Assembly (NCBI GenBank): GCA_015523465.1
Contig: WAKF01000038.1
Coordinates: 1-49,582, forward strand
DNA length: 49,582 nucleotides
Reading direction: 5' to 3'
Source: Aeropyrum sp.
Lineage (GTDB): Archaea; Thermoproteota; Thermoprotei_A; Sulfolobales; Acidilobaceae
Position numbers and translations under genes: made by a program. Below the pieces are notes generated by a model. That model ran no database searches. It was not told the DNA's origin and worked only from the letters and a program-made list of their open reading frames with translations. This document shows, piece after piece, positions 33,563-41,972 of this stretch. Within the stretch, counting starts at the first letter, position 1; the number at the start of each line of letters is the position of its first letter.

Positions 33563-34513
33563 ATGAAGCTTAGGTACTCCAAGAAAACCACAACTCTTTT
33601 CTTCCTGGCCCCCGCCCTCCTCCTAGTATTCTTCTTCTACCTCCTTCCAGTGGTACTGACTATATGGATAAGCTTCACTAACCTTTACAACTGGAGGATA
33701 GACCTTGCATTCCAATTCATAGGGCTAGAGAACTACAGGAACCTTATACACTTCATAATGAACGACCCCGATGTAAGCAAGGTGGCAAAGACCACCATAG
33801 CGTTCACCGCGATGACGCTAGTAGTCAACGTGCTTGGAGGGCTAATCCTAGCTATACTCACCTTCCTCCTAGAAGAGAAGATTAGCCTCACCTTCAGGCT
33901 ACTATGGCTCCTCCCTAGGATGACCCCTATAGCCGTCTTCGGCCTCCTCTGGTACTACTTCTTCTACGGTAGTGAGCATGGGACCTTCAACAGTATACTT
34001 TTAAAGCTAGGCCTCATAGAAGAGCCTATTTCCTGGGGTACGGAGCCCAGTCTACAGCCCTGGGCCTCATGGCTTATCATAGTATATGTTAATGGCCTAG
34101 TGGGCGTTAGCTTCGGCATGATAATATTCTATAGCGTGTTTAAGAGTATACCGAGGGAGCTACTAATCGCTGCTCAGGTAGACGGAGCTTCCACGCTCCA
34201 CATAGTAAGGCACATACTAATACCTATGGCTAGGTGGCACCTAGTCTTCGTGACCGTGTGGCAGCTACTCAGCCTCCTCACAACATACCCCCACCTCTTC
34301 GTCCTCGTCGAGTGGGGCGTGGTGGACAAGGACTATGGCACTACATGGGCTCTCTACGTATTCCTGACAGCGTTTAGTAGAACAGTCAACTACCAGGCTT
34401 TAGCAGCCGCTGCAGCCGTATTCCTAGTGATCATAGGGATAATCCTGGGCTTAGTGATACTGAGGATAATGAGGTTTGAAGAGATGATCCAGCCTGTAAG
34501 AGGTGACTTGTAA
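33563..34513 (+). CDS. ABC permease, MalF/UgpA-type
   Basis: This 316-residue protein has six membrane helices, starting with TTLFFLAPALLLVFFFYLLP. The coupling EAA-like motif is in LLIAAQVDGASTLHIVRHILIP. It forms the pore with the next gene. The downstream permease starts on the last base of this stop (G of TAATG overlap, base 34513). The partner ATPase gene is not in the operon. Confidence 0.88.
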   Translation: MKLRYSKKTTTLFFLAPALLLVFFFYLLPVVLTIWISFTNLYNWRIDLAFQFIGLENYRNLIHFIMNDPDVSKVAKTTIAFTAMTLVVNVLGGLILAILTFLLEEKISLTFRLLWLLPRMTPIAVFGLLWYYFFYGSEHGTFNSILLKLGLIEEPISWGTEPSLQPWASWLIIVYVNGLVGVSFGMIIFYSVFKSIPRELLIAAQVDGASTLHIVRHILIPMARWHLVFVTVWQLLSLLTTYPHLFVLVEWGVVDKDYGTTWALYVFLTAFSRTVNYQALAAAAAVFLVIIGIILGLVILRIMRFEEMIQPVRGDL

Positions 34514-35508
34514 TGGCTAGCATAGCCTCAAGGATTCTTAGAGCCTTAAGGGGCGAGAGCGATAGGGCGGATCAACCCCTTGCCAGGGGCAGAATCGCTG
34601 CTATCATCCTAGCAGTATTGATACTAGCCTCCTTACCCGTAGTATCATCATACATATTCCTCGTGGTAACGAGCTTCGCTAATACCATAGTGTTTACGCC
34701 GTTCATAGAGTTCGCTGTCAACTGGACTGTAGATAACTATGTAAAGTTCTTCCAGGGTAAGTTGTCGCCGGCGGCGGGTCAAGTGTATTCTACCACCGAC
34801 ATAGTCATGTTTATAGTGAACACGCTCATAGTCGCTCTGGGCGTCACCCTAGTCGTCCTAATAACTAGTGTGCCGGCGGGCTACGCGATCTCGAGGATAG
34901 GTTTCAGGGGGCGTGGGGCTCTGATGAAACTGTTGATACTACTCCACGCCTTCCCCGGCGTAGCCTTGATCATCGCGGTCTATTTCATCTACATCTACAT
35001 GAGGTCCCCGTTATTCCAGGCGTTCGAGTACATGGCTTCTAAGGGGCTGCTAACAGACGAAGTTCTAGCGAGCTTCGACATAGCTTATAGTTTCTTCTTC
35101 GTCATAGTAGCCAGAGCCTCGCTCGAAATACCCATGAGCATATGGCTTATGAAAGGATTCTTCGACAAGGTTCCCTGGGAGTTCGAGTGGGCTGCTATAG
35201 TTGACGGGGCAAGCCGCTTCACGGCCTTTAGGAAAGCCGTACTACCTCTCGTAAAGCCTGGTATAGCCGCTCTAGCCATCTTTGCATTCCTCGCGGGCTG
35301 GGAGGACCTGATCTACGTCTTCGTATTCCTACCTCAAATGACGCTGGCAACATTCATACACAACCAGCTAAGCGGTGGCAGCTTAGAGACGACATATCTA
35401 CCAATAGTCGCGGCTGCAGCCACACTATACTTACTGCCGACGATCCTATTCTTCGTAATAACTCAAAGGCTACTACTTGAAGCTGCATCCGGAGGCTTTA
35501 AGGGCTAA
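34513..35508 (+). CDS. ABC permease, MalG/UgpE-type
   Basis: This 331-residue protein has six membrane helices and the EAA-like segment FEWAAIVDGASRFTAFRKAVLPL (quoted as EWAAIVDGASRF). It pairs with the MalF-type permease. It is the last transporter gene; T-rich sequence and a hairpin follow. No ATP-binding gene is found next to it, so an ATPase encoded elsewhere must serve this importer. Confidence 0.88.
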   Translation: MASIASRILRALRGESDRADQPLARGRIAAIILAVLILASLPVVSSYIFLVVTSFANTIVFTPFIEFAVNWTVDNYVKFFQGKLSPAAGQVYSTTDIVMFIVNTLIVALGVTLVVLITSVPAGYAISRIGFRGRGALMKLLILLHAFPGVALIIAVYFIYIYMRSPLFQAFEYMASKGLLTDEVLASFDIAYSFFFVIVARASLEIPMSIWLMKGFFDKVPWEFEWAAIVDGASRFTAFRKAVLPLVKPGIAALAIFAFLAGWEDLIYVFVFLPQMTLATFIHNQLSGGSLETTYLPIVAAAATLYLLPTILFFVITQRLLLEAASGGFKG

Positions 35509-35510
35509 AC

Positions 35511-35548
35511 CCTTTTTAACCCTTTTCCAGGTTTCCCCTCTTCCTGGA
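35511..35548 (+). terminator. T-rich tract and TCCAGG/CCTGGA hairpin
   Basis: CCTTTTTAACCCTTTT begins two bases after the permease stop, and TCCAGG (35526-35531) pairs perfectly with CCTGGA (35543-35548). T-rich DNA downstream of a stop is the usual archaeal terminator. Read-through into GDPD, 62 bases from the stop, remains possible. Confidence 0.45.
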
Positions 35549-35570
35549 GCGTGAGGGGCTCTAGTGGGTC

Positions 35571-36338
35571 ATGAACGCGGATTATGAGATGACAGGTAAC
35601 GTTAAGGTGCTAGTTCTAGGCCATAGAGGCTACCGTTCGAAATACCTGGAAAACACTATTGAGTCTATCATAGGCGCCTTAAAGGCTGGAGCTGACGGCG
35701 TGGAAGTGGATGTACGGCTAACAAGGGATGGCGTGCCTATAGTCTACCATGACCCGTCTCTTAGAAGGCTAGCCGGTGTTAAGAAGCGCGTGAAAGAGTT
35801 AACTGTAAGTGACGTTAAAAACTTAAAGGTGAGGAAGAGCGCGCCTATACCCACTCTAGCCGAAGTACTGGATGTGATCGTTAAGTACTCAAGTAGAAGA
35901 CCCCTTATAGACCTAGAGGTGAAAGATTACAAGGCTTCAGGACGCCTTTTAAAGCTGGTAGAGGAGAGGTGTCTGTTAGACACGACGATATTCACATCTT
36001 CAGACCCTAGGGCGTTGATACAGCTTAGAATGCATTCGCGTGGAGCAAAACTGGGATACATTGTTAGAAGGCCTTCTACCATGTTTAATCCCTTCATACT
36101 GCATGAAAAGGTTGGGCTTGAGGTAGCTTCAGTCTCTGTATCTCTTAAGCGCTCGCTAGGTGTTGAGATGCTTAGAAGGTATCTTAGGTCGCTTAAGCTT
36201 GTAGGGCTAAAAGTCGCTCTTTGGACCCTCAACGACCCAAGGGATCTAGATTTATTCCAGGGTCTTTACGATATAGTGATAACAGACGATGTGGAAAAAA
36301 TATTGAAGTCGCTTAGAAGATCCCAACGCAACGATTAA
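35571..36338 (+). CDS. Glycerophosphodiester phosphodiesterase
   Basis: This 255-residue TIM-barrel enzyme has the GDPD signature: GHRGYRSKYLENTIES (catalytic His and Arg), GADGVEVDVRLTRDG, VPIVYHD, and the closing WTLNDPRDL. It cleaves glycerophosphodiesters to glycerol-3-phosphate and an alcohol. No signal peptide is seen, so it works inside the cell on imported substrate. It follows the transporter by 62 bases. The ATG at 35571 or 35589 may be used. It is convergent with the SRPBCC/GlpA-like pair. Confidence 0.9.
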   Translation: MNADYEMTGNVKVLVLGHRGYRSKYLENTIESIIGALKAGADGVEVDVRLTRDGVPIVYHDPSLRRLAGVKKRVKELTVSDVKNLKVRKSAPIPTLAEVLDVIVKYSSRRPLIDLEVKDYKASGRLLKLVEERCLLDTTIFTSSDPRALIQLRMHSRGAKLGYIVRRPSTMFNPFILHEKVGLEVASVSVSLKRSLGVEMLRRYLRSLKLVGLKVALWTLNDPRDLDLFQGLYDIVITDDVEKILKSLRRSQRND

Positions 36339-36376
36339 AACAAACAGCCTGTAAGGGCCTCGACCACTTATTTCTT

Positions 36377-36832
36377 CTATCCTTTTATACACTTTTCTAG
36401 GTTACTCACTATGTCATTAACGATCCTCTTAATGAGCGCATCCATATCAATGAACCTACCGAGTAGTGTAGCTAGCCTACTTAGCTCGAGCTCAGCGTTC
36501 CACCTTAAGCCTACTAATCCGGGCTCTTTCTCCTCTAAGAACAGGTTTATGGAGCCTCGGTAAGGGGCTCTGGCGGCGCGCCCCTCAATATCGTATCTTA
36601 TAATGCTACCTTCTCCACGACTTATCACTATCCTCGCCTGAGCCCTGAGCCTTGCCAAGTAGTCTACGACTCCCCCTACATTAAGGGTAAATGTGGCCTC
36701 TAACTCACTATCAGAAACCTTCCTCCACGTCACAAGGTGGGGGAGACACTTTACCATCAATTCAGGTTTACTAAGCGTCTCTAATGCTCTACTAAGCTCA
36801 GACCTCACAGTTATTTCGCCTGAAACATTCAC
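36377..36832 (-). CDS. SRPBCC (START/CoxG-like) domain protein
   Basis: This 151-residue protein has the strand-helix-strand layout of SRPBCC ligand-binding proteins: NVSGEITVRSELSRALETLS, LVTWRKVSDSELEATFTLN, and a long C-terminal helix MDALIKRIVNDIVSNLEKCIKG (quoted in part). CoxG-like members are partners of redox enzymes. It lies six bases downstream of the GlpA-like gene on the same strand, which suggests it serves that enzyme, for instance in membrane or quinone contact. That role is inference. Confidence 0.6.
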   Translation of the reverse strand: MNVSGEITVRSELSRALETLSKPELMVKCLPHLVTWRKVSDSELEATFTLNVGGVVDYLARLRAQARIVISRGEGSIIRYDIEGRAARAPYRGSINLFLEEKEPGLVGLRWNAELELSRLATLLGRFIDMDALIKRIVNDIVSNLEKCIKG

Positions 36833-36838
36833 CTGCCC

Positions 36839-38155
36839 TCACCCTACGAGTCCTAACTTGGATCTGCTATGTAAAGAGACTAGTGCTTGTAGCAGCATGT
36901 AGACTCCAGGTCTCCCTCTATCCTCATCAATGCCCCCCCTTAGCATAGCCAGATAATTAATTGCTAGGCCCAGCTTACTACCCGCCCCTCGGGCTAACTC
37001 GTCAATCTCAGAATAAGGATCCTCTCCGTCGAGCTTAGTTATACGGGTTAGCGATTTCCTTTTTAAGCCAAGATACTCACTTACTGTATCACCCACTTTC
37101 TCGCCCATTAGCCTTCCCGTAGTGAACTTACCCCCTATTACAGTGAAGAGACCTTCTACCTCGTTATGCTTAACTACCATGAAATCCCTCGTAACAGGGC
37201 CCCCGGGAATCCTTATTAGAGGTCTTACACTAGTATAAGCCCTAAGCACGGGAGTCTTAGCAAGGGCTGGTACCATGAGTGAGCCCTCCTTTGTCAGGAA
37301 GTCGATATCCTCGGGCTCTGGGCTCGCAGACTCTACATCGTCTATTAGAAAAGCGGTTGTGCCCATTATCGACGTGTTACTGTAGGGGACTAGTATATCG
37401 CCCTCGGAGGGGGGCCTCATCCTATTGATTACCCGTCTAGTAAGCCTTCTCGAGTATACAACCATTGTCCCTGCGGTAGGTAAGACTTCCACCTCAACCC
37501 CAGCTTTACGGGCGAACTCTGCAGCCCAGGGGCCCGTAGCGTTAACTATGGCCTTGGCTTTAAAGGTATATTCTCTCCCTGTGAGCCTGTCAACTGTGTA
37601 TATGGCATTATTGCTATCTCTTATCTCCAAGCCCTTAGCCTCTAATCCTTCGAGGATCAAAGCTCCATTCTTGAAAGCAGTCAACGCTATGCTTGCTACT
37701 AAGTCTCTAGAGTAGACTACCTTATCAGGAACCTCTACGACGAGCCGAGCTTCACTCGTCAAGTTAGGCTCCTCCTTCACAGCTTCACGTGGGTCCCATT
37801 CCTTAAACGTGATTCCAGTCCTCTTCAAACCGCTTATAAAGTCTTCATAGTATTCTTCGTCGCTCCTAGTAACAGCTACGAAGAAGCCCCCCGTATCCTC
37901 GATTGCATGCGGGGCGATCTGAGAGAGTATCTTGTTTTCCTCGGCGCACTCCCTAGCTGCGGGGGGGTCCGTGACGACATACCTAGCTCCACTATGGAGT
38001 AGCCCGTGAAACTTGCCGCTTGTCTCCCCTCCTAGGACCTTTCTCTCTATAAGGAGTACTCGTAGGCCCCTTAATGTAAGGTCTAGTGTAGCCCATAACC
38101 CTGAAATCCCTCCGCCCACCACGATCACGTCGAACTCGTCTTGCAAGACCATCAT
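36839..38155 (-). CDS. FAD-dependent glycerol-3-phosphate dehydrogenase (GlpA-like)
   Basis: This 438-residue flavoprotein starts with the FAD motif DVIVVGGGISGLWATLDL and has the GlpA/GlpD-type TSGKFHGLLHSGARYV, AIVNATGPWAAEFA, and GLFTVIGGKFTTGRLMGEK. The reaction expected is oxidation of sn-glycerol-3-phosphate to dihydroxyacetone phosphate, with electrons passed to a quinone or another acceptor. It is shorter than bacterial GlpA/D. The cysteine-rich GlpC-type subunit is missing; the SRPBCC protein may replace it. A TTTTTTATATG (minus strand, near 38180-38190) gives a leaderless start at 38155. Confidence 0.82.
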   Translation of the reverse strand: MMVLQDEFDVIVVGGGISGLWATLDLTLRGLRVLLIERKVLGGETSGKFHGLLHSGARYVVTDPPAARECAEENKILSQIAPHAIEDTGGFFVAVTRSDEEYYEDFISGLKRTGITFKEWDPREAVKEEPNLTSEARLVVEVPDKVVYSRDLVASIALTAFKNGALILEGLEAKGLEIRDSNNAIYTVDRLTGREYTFKAKAIVNATGPWAAEFARKAGVEVEVLPTAGTMVVYSRRLTRRVINRMRPPSEGDILVPYSNTSIMGTTAFLIDDVESASPEPEDIDFLTKEGSLMVPALAKTPVLRAYTSVRPLIRIPGGPVTRDFMVVKHNEVEGLFTVIGGKFTTGRLMGEKVGDTVSEYLGLKRKSLTRITKLDGEDPYSEIDELARGAGSKLGLAINYLAMLRGGIDEDRGRPGVYMLLQALVSLHSRSKLGLVG

Positions 38156-38250
38156 CCACTCCGGTGTCTAGAGCTTTTACATATAAAAAATTTGTTCTTC
38201 CTAGACGCCTTTAAACTTGGATAGCAGCGTGTAAACTTCATTTACCCGAG

Positions 38251-38258
38251 TATAAAAC
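38251..38258 (+). promoter_or_regulatory. TATA box for the PflX-like radical SAM gene
   Basis: TATAAAAC centred about 27 bases before ATG 38281 predicts a leaderless transcript beginning at that ATG rather than the in-frame ATG 38269. Confidence 0.55.
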
Positions 38259-38280
38259 ATATAGTTACATGGGGGTTTGC

Positions 38281-39432
38281 ATGGTGTGGCGTGCTGCTTT
38301 CGAGTGGTACTTAGTAAGGCCCGACGCTATAACTGTGTGGAGCGAGTATCCTGAAGTTGAAGAGAGGCTTTCATGGTACGTCAGGGTTATGAGGGGCGAA
38401 GCGCCGCCAAAGTATAAGATAGTGAGGTCGATGGAAGCCCCCTTTAAGGACATTGGGGAGTTAAAGGAGGCGTCTACGGAGGACCTCTGGAGGGTTCATG
38501 GTAGGCTTACCAGCGAGTTTAGGAGGCTCTGGCGTGAGCTGAGGAATGGGGGTAGTCTTGACTTTAAGGTCTCTGATGTGGAGCCTAGCCTACTAGACGT
38601 TAAGATCGAGCTTATCTACAGGCTCTCCAGCCCCTGTTACCTATGCGAGAGGAGATGTGGGGTTGAAAGGGCTGAGGGTAGGAGGGGCGCCTGTAGGCTG
38701 GCTCTGGAGACCTATGTTCACAGCGCCTTCCTACACCTAGGGGAGGAGGCTCCGTTAGTGCCTAGCGGCACCATATTCTATGGGGGCTGCAACTTTACGT
38801 GCGTCTTCTGTCAGAATTGGGATGTGAGCCAGTGGAAGGCGCGTGATGCCTACAAGGTGACTCCTAGGGAGCTGGGGGAGATCCAGGATAAGCTGGCGAG
38901 GCTGGGGGCTAGGAATATCAACCACGTGGGCGGGGACCCGGTGCCTAGCCTCTACGCTATAGTAGAGAGCATGAAGTATGCCAGTCACAGCAAGCCTCAG
39001 CTATGGAACAGTAACATGTATATGAGCGACGAGGCCTTCGAGATACTAGCAGACCTCATAGACATCTGGCTCCCCGACCTAAAGTTCGGTAGCGACAAAT
39101 GCGCTTTGAGGCTGGCGGCAGTGCCGAGATACTGGGAGGTCACAACGAGGAACATAAAGAAGGCTATAGAGCATGGCGACATGATCATAAGGCACCTGGT
39201 AATGCCGGGCCACATAGACTGTTGCACCATACCAGTCCTAGAGTGGATTGCAAAGGAGATACCCAGGGAAAAGATATTAGTCAACGTCATGGACCAGTAC
39301 CACCCGGACAACCTAGTGCTAAAGATGCCTTGGAAGTGGAGGGAGATCGCTAGGAGGCCTACGGAAGAGGAGATTAGGAGGGCTAGGGAGTACGCCTCTA
39401 AGCTGGGCCTACTATGGGAGCCCGTAGCTTAG
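38281..39432 (+). CDS. PflX/AmrS-like radical SAM protein
   Basis: This protein is 383 residues from ATG 38281, or 387 from ATG 38269. The radical SAM site is GGCNFTCVFCQNW. An upstream cluster PCYLCERRC...GACR (four cysteines) matches the PflX/AmrS group. The first 110 residues have no match that I can name. Relatives' substrates are unknown. It overlaps the convergent ANL-like gene by four bases at the 3' ends. It is a second member of the group found at 9437, but lacks the N-terminal zinc ribbon. Confidence 0.72.
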   Translation: MVWRAAFEWYLVRPDAITVWSEYPEVEERLSWYVRVMRGEAPPKYKIVRSMEAPFKDIGELKEASTEDLWRVHGRLTSEFRRLWRELRNGGSLDFKVSDVEPSLLDVKIELIYRLSSPCYLCERRCGVERAEGRRGACRLALETYVHSAFLHLGEEAPLVPSGTIFYGGCNFTCVFCQNWDVSQWKARDAYKVTPRELGEIQDKLARLGARNINHVGGDPVPSLYAIVESMKYASHSKPQLWNSNMYMSDEAFEILADLIDIWLPDLKFGSDKCALRLAAVPRYWEVTTRNIKKAIEHGDMIIRHLVMPGHIDCCTIPVLEWIAKEIPREKILVNVMDQYHPDNLVLKMPWKWREIARRPTEEEIRRAREYASKLGLLWEPVA

Positions 39433-40952
39433 AGGTACCCCGCTATCTCGACCCGCCTCAGCTTCTTATAGAACGCTACCCGCGAGTTCACGTAACTCAG
39501 CAGCTCGTCGCTGCTAGTCTGAGACCCCTCCCGAAGCCATACTCTAGCCACCGGAACTTGTCCGACCTCGCCGGCGGGCTCACCGTAGACTTCGACCTTG
39601 ACCACGTCTGGGTGTGTCTTCAACACGGCTTCTAGGTCCCCGAGCAGCACGGCATATCCTTTATACTTTATAATCCTTTTCTTAATCCCCCTAAAGAACA
39701 TGACGCCATCCTCCCTCACATGGATTATATCGCCAGTCCTAAGCCACCCGTTAATGAACGCCTTCTCATTCTCCTCGGGAAACTCATAGCCCTTCATAAC
39801 CCAGGGGGCCTTAACAAGTAGCTCCCCGGTAGAGCCTAGGGGTAGGTCCTCCCCCCTCTCAGGGTCGATCAGCTTCACGTCAACGCCTGGCAGGGGCACG
39901 CCGATCGTCCCCTCGACGTCGGCTAGGGCTGGCGTCTGGAGGGTTAGGAACATGGTCTCGCTCATACCATAGCCCTGCAGTAGGGGAGTGCCGGTGTGCT
40001 CTCTAAACCTGAGCTGTAGCTCGGGGCTTAGTGGCGCCCCTGCAGAGAGTGCGTGCCTAAGCCTTATCCCTCTGCCAGCGTCTAGGAGCTGCTGGAACAT
40101 TAAGGGCACCCCGGCAATATAGGATACCTCTCCCGAGGCTACCAGGCTCGCGGCAATCTGGGGATTCCACCTAGCCATAGCGTATACCGGAGCCCCCTCT
40201 AGGAGAGGAGCTATGAGGGACGCCTGGAAGCCTAGCACGTGAGTGAATGGCGTTGCTAGGAGACTCCCCTCACCACCGTCAATACCTAGCACGGTAGAGA
40301 AGACCTTACTCACAGTCCACAATCCCCCGTGACTGTGTATAACCTGCATAGTCCTCCCGGCGATCCCGGCATAGTAGATTGAGAACGCATCGTCCCCGGG
40401 CCCTAGACCAGGGTCATCCAGGGATCCCGTGTACGATGCCGCGTCCTTTAGAGTGTAGATCCTCTTCCCCTCCACCTTAAACATGGAGTCTCCAGGGGCG
40501 AGCTCTACAATGCTAGCCTCGGTAGACTCTAGGATAGCATTAAGGCTTCTCAACAGGAAGGTTCGGCTGCCAGCAACCACAACTATACTCCTACTTTCAA
40601 GCTGAAACTTCAGGTCCTCCCCTATGGTTAGAGGGTCTATGAGCACCAGCCTAGACCCCGCTGCCATAGCGGCGAGGGAAAAGGATATCGCCTCTATAAG
40701 GTTCTCCGAGGCAACTGCTACTTGAGCCCCTCTCCCAGCCCCCAGACCCTGAAGCCAAGCACCAACTCTTACAATAAAGTCTGAGAGCCGCCTCCAACTA
40801 TAGCAGTACCCAGTCTCGGCCTGAGTAAGAGCACACGATTCCCTTGCTCCCATAGCCTTGACCACGCTAGTTACAGGTTCGAAGCTCCCAATTACTTTGT
40901 CTACATCTAGGCTAGCGGCCTTCTGGGGCCAAAACCTGCTCCACGGGCGCAA
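39429..40952 (-). CDS. Acyl-CoA synthetase-like (ANL) protein, likely catalytically degenerate
   Basis: This 507-residue protein has the ANL fold: GYGMSETMFLTLQTP, WLRTGDIIHVREDG and a KGYAVLLGDLEAVL hinge region. Two catalytic features are changed. The P-loop reads YYAGIAGRTMQ (193-203) instead of YTSGTTGxPKG, losing the lysine and the Ser/Thr residues. The protein also ends at KKLRRVEIAGYL, without the terminal G-K catalytic lysine segment. It may bind acyl or CoA ligands without making acyl-CoA, or act as a regulator. It is divergent from the liv-type operon across a shared AT-rich promoter. The start is TTG 40952. Confidence 0.7.
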   Translation of the reverse strand: MRPWSRFWPQKAASLDVDKVIGSFEPVTSVVKAMGARESCALTQAETGYCYSWRRLSDFIVRVGAWLQGLGAGRGAQVAVASENLIEAISFSLAAMAAGSRLVLIDPLTIGEDLKFQLESRSIVVVAGSRTFLLRSLNAILESTEASIVELAPGDSMFKVEGKRIYTLKDAASYTGSLDDPGLGPGDDAFSIYYAGIAGRTMQVIHSHGGLWTVSKVFSTVLGIDGGEGSLLATPFTHVLGFQASLIAPLLEGAPVYAMARWNPQIAASLVASGEVSYIAGVPLMFQQLLDAGRGIRLRHALSAGAPLSPELQLRFREHTGTPLLQGYGMSETMFLTLQTPALADVEGTIGVPLPGVDVKLIDPERGEDLPLGSTGELLVKAPWVMKGYEFPEENEKAFINGWLRTGDIIHVREDGVMFFRGIKKRIIKYKGYAVLLGDLEAVLKTHPDVVKVEVYGEPAGEVGQVPVARVWLREGSQTSSDELLSYVNSRVAFYKKLRRVEIAGYL

Positions 40953-41010
40953 CTAAATGCACCAGGAAGACCCCCATTACGAAGCTTCTTTTAAAGGAGT
41001 AATAAGAAAA

Positions 41011-41021
41011 TATATATTATA
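41011..41021 (+). promoter_or_regulatory. TATA box for the liv-type operon
   Basis: TATATATTATA is followed by TTGGAGGGTG and ATG 41046, with transcription start expected near 41042. The spacing supports translation from 41046, so the N-terminal extension of LivG is probably made. On the minus strand the same AT block can serve the ANL-like gene. Confidence 0.55.
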
Positions 41022-41045
41022 CCTTTTGGAGGGTGTAGCCGGGGT

Positions 41046-41966
41046 ATGTACTATACACTTAACCCCCCTGCAACCAATTTCAATGAACACCTCATTAACC
41101 CTAATTGGGTGCACTTAGTGCCGCATCCACAGCCTTCTATGGAAGAGGCTAAAGTCGACATGGTCTGGGATAAATCAAGCTTGTACAAGCGTGTCTGGGG
41201 TATGGGAGAGCGCATACTATGGGCTGAGGGGCTACACCTCAGCTTTGGAGGCGTTAGGGCGCTTGATGGAGTCTCCATAGTGATTAGGAAGGGAGAGCTT
41301 GTAGGGCTTATAGGCCCCAACGGCGCCGGGAAGACGTCTCTACTCAACGTTATAAGCGGCATTTACAGGCCTGAGAGGGGCCGAGTATACTTTAAGGGTA
41401 AGGATATCACGGGGATGCCGCCTCACGAGAGGGTTAAGCTAGGCATAGCTAGGACCTTCCAGCACGGAGAGATGTTCCACGGTATGACGGTCCTTGAAGC
41501 GATAATGTTGAGGCTTCACCCCTGGCATAGGGGTAGCATAATAGAGGCCGCGCTATGGGGTTTCAGAGCGAAGAGGTGGGAGGTTGAGGCTAGGGAGAGG
41601 GCTGAGCACATTATAGACTTGCTGGAGCTCCAGGAGTATAGGCATAGGCCTGTGGGGTCTCTACCTCCAGGTATACAGAAGAAGGTAGACCTAGCTGCAG
41701 CCCTAGTCCAAGACCCGGAGGTCATTCTTATGGACGAGCCTATGGCCGGCCTCTCGAGGGAGGAGAAGGAAGACATTATCAGGGCCATAATAGAGGTGAG
41801 GGAGACTAGGGGTACTACTATGGTGCTTGTCGAGCACGATCTCGAGGTTGTAAGTGACATCTGTGATAGAGTCATAGTTATGGATAGGGGTAGGGTGATC
41901 TTCGACGGTCACCCCGAGGATGCTGTAAGGGATGAAGCAGTGATAACTGCTTATATAGGGGGTTAG
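41046..41966 (+). CDS. livG: ABC ATPase, LivG-type, with N-terminal extension
   Basis: This 306-residue ATPase has Walker A GPNGAGKTS, a signature LPPGIQKK in place of LSGGQ, Walker B VILMDEPMAGL and the H-loop VLVEHDLEVV. The liv-family block GIARTFQHGEMF is present. The first 50 residues precede the usual start (GMGERILWAEGLHLSFGG) and are not family-like. It couples ATP hydrolysis to uptake with LivH/LivM. The acyl-CoA synthetase gene follows seven bases after the stop. Confidence 0.88.
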   Translation: MYYTLNPPATNFNEHLINPNWVHLVPHPQPSMEEAKVDMVWDKSSLYKRVWGMGERILWAEGLHLSFGGVRALDGVSIVIRKGELVGLIGPNGAGKTSLLNVISGIYRPERGRVYFKGKDITGMPPHERVKLGIARTFQHGEMFHGMTVLEAIMLRLHPWHRGSIIEAALWGFRAKRWEVEARERAEHIIDLLELQEYRHRPVGSLPPGIQKKVDLAAALVQDPEVILMDEPMAGLSREEKEDIIRAIIEVRETRGTTMVLVEHDLEVVSDICDRVIVMDRGRVIFDGHPEDAVRDEAVITAYIGG

Positions 41967-41972
41967 CACGCG

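Noticed and set aside
39414-39635. Plus-strand frame after the PflX-like gene
   Set aside because: It is antisense to the 3' part of the ANL-like gene and has no motif.
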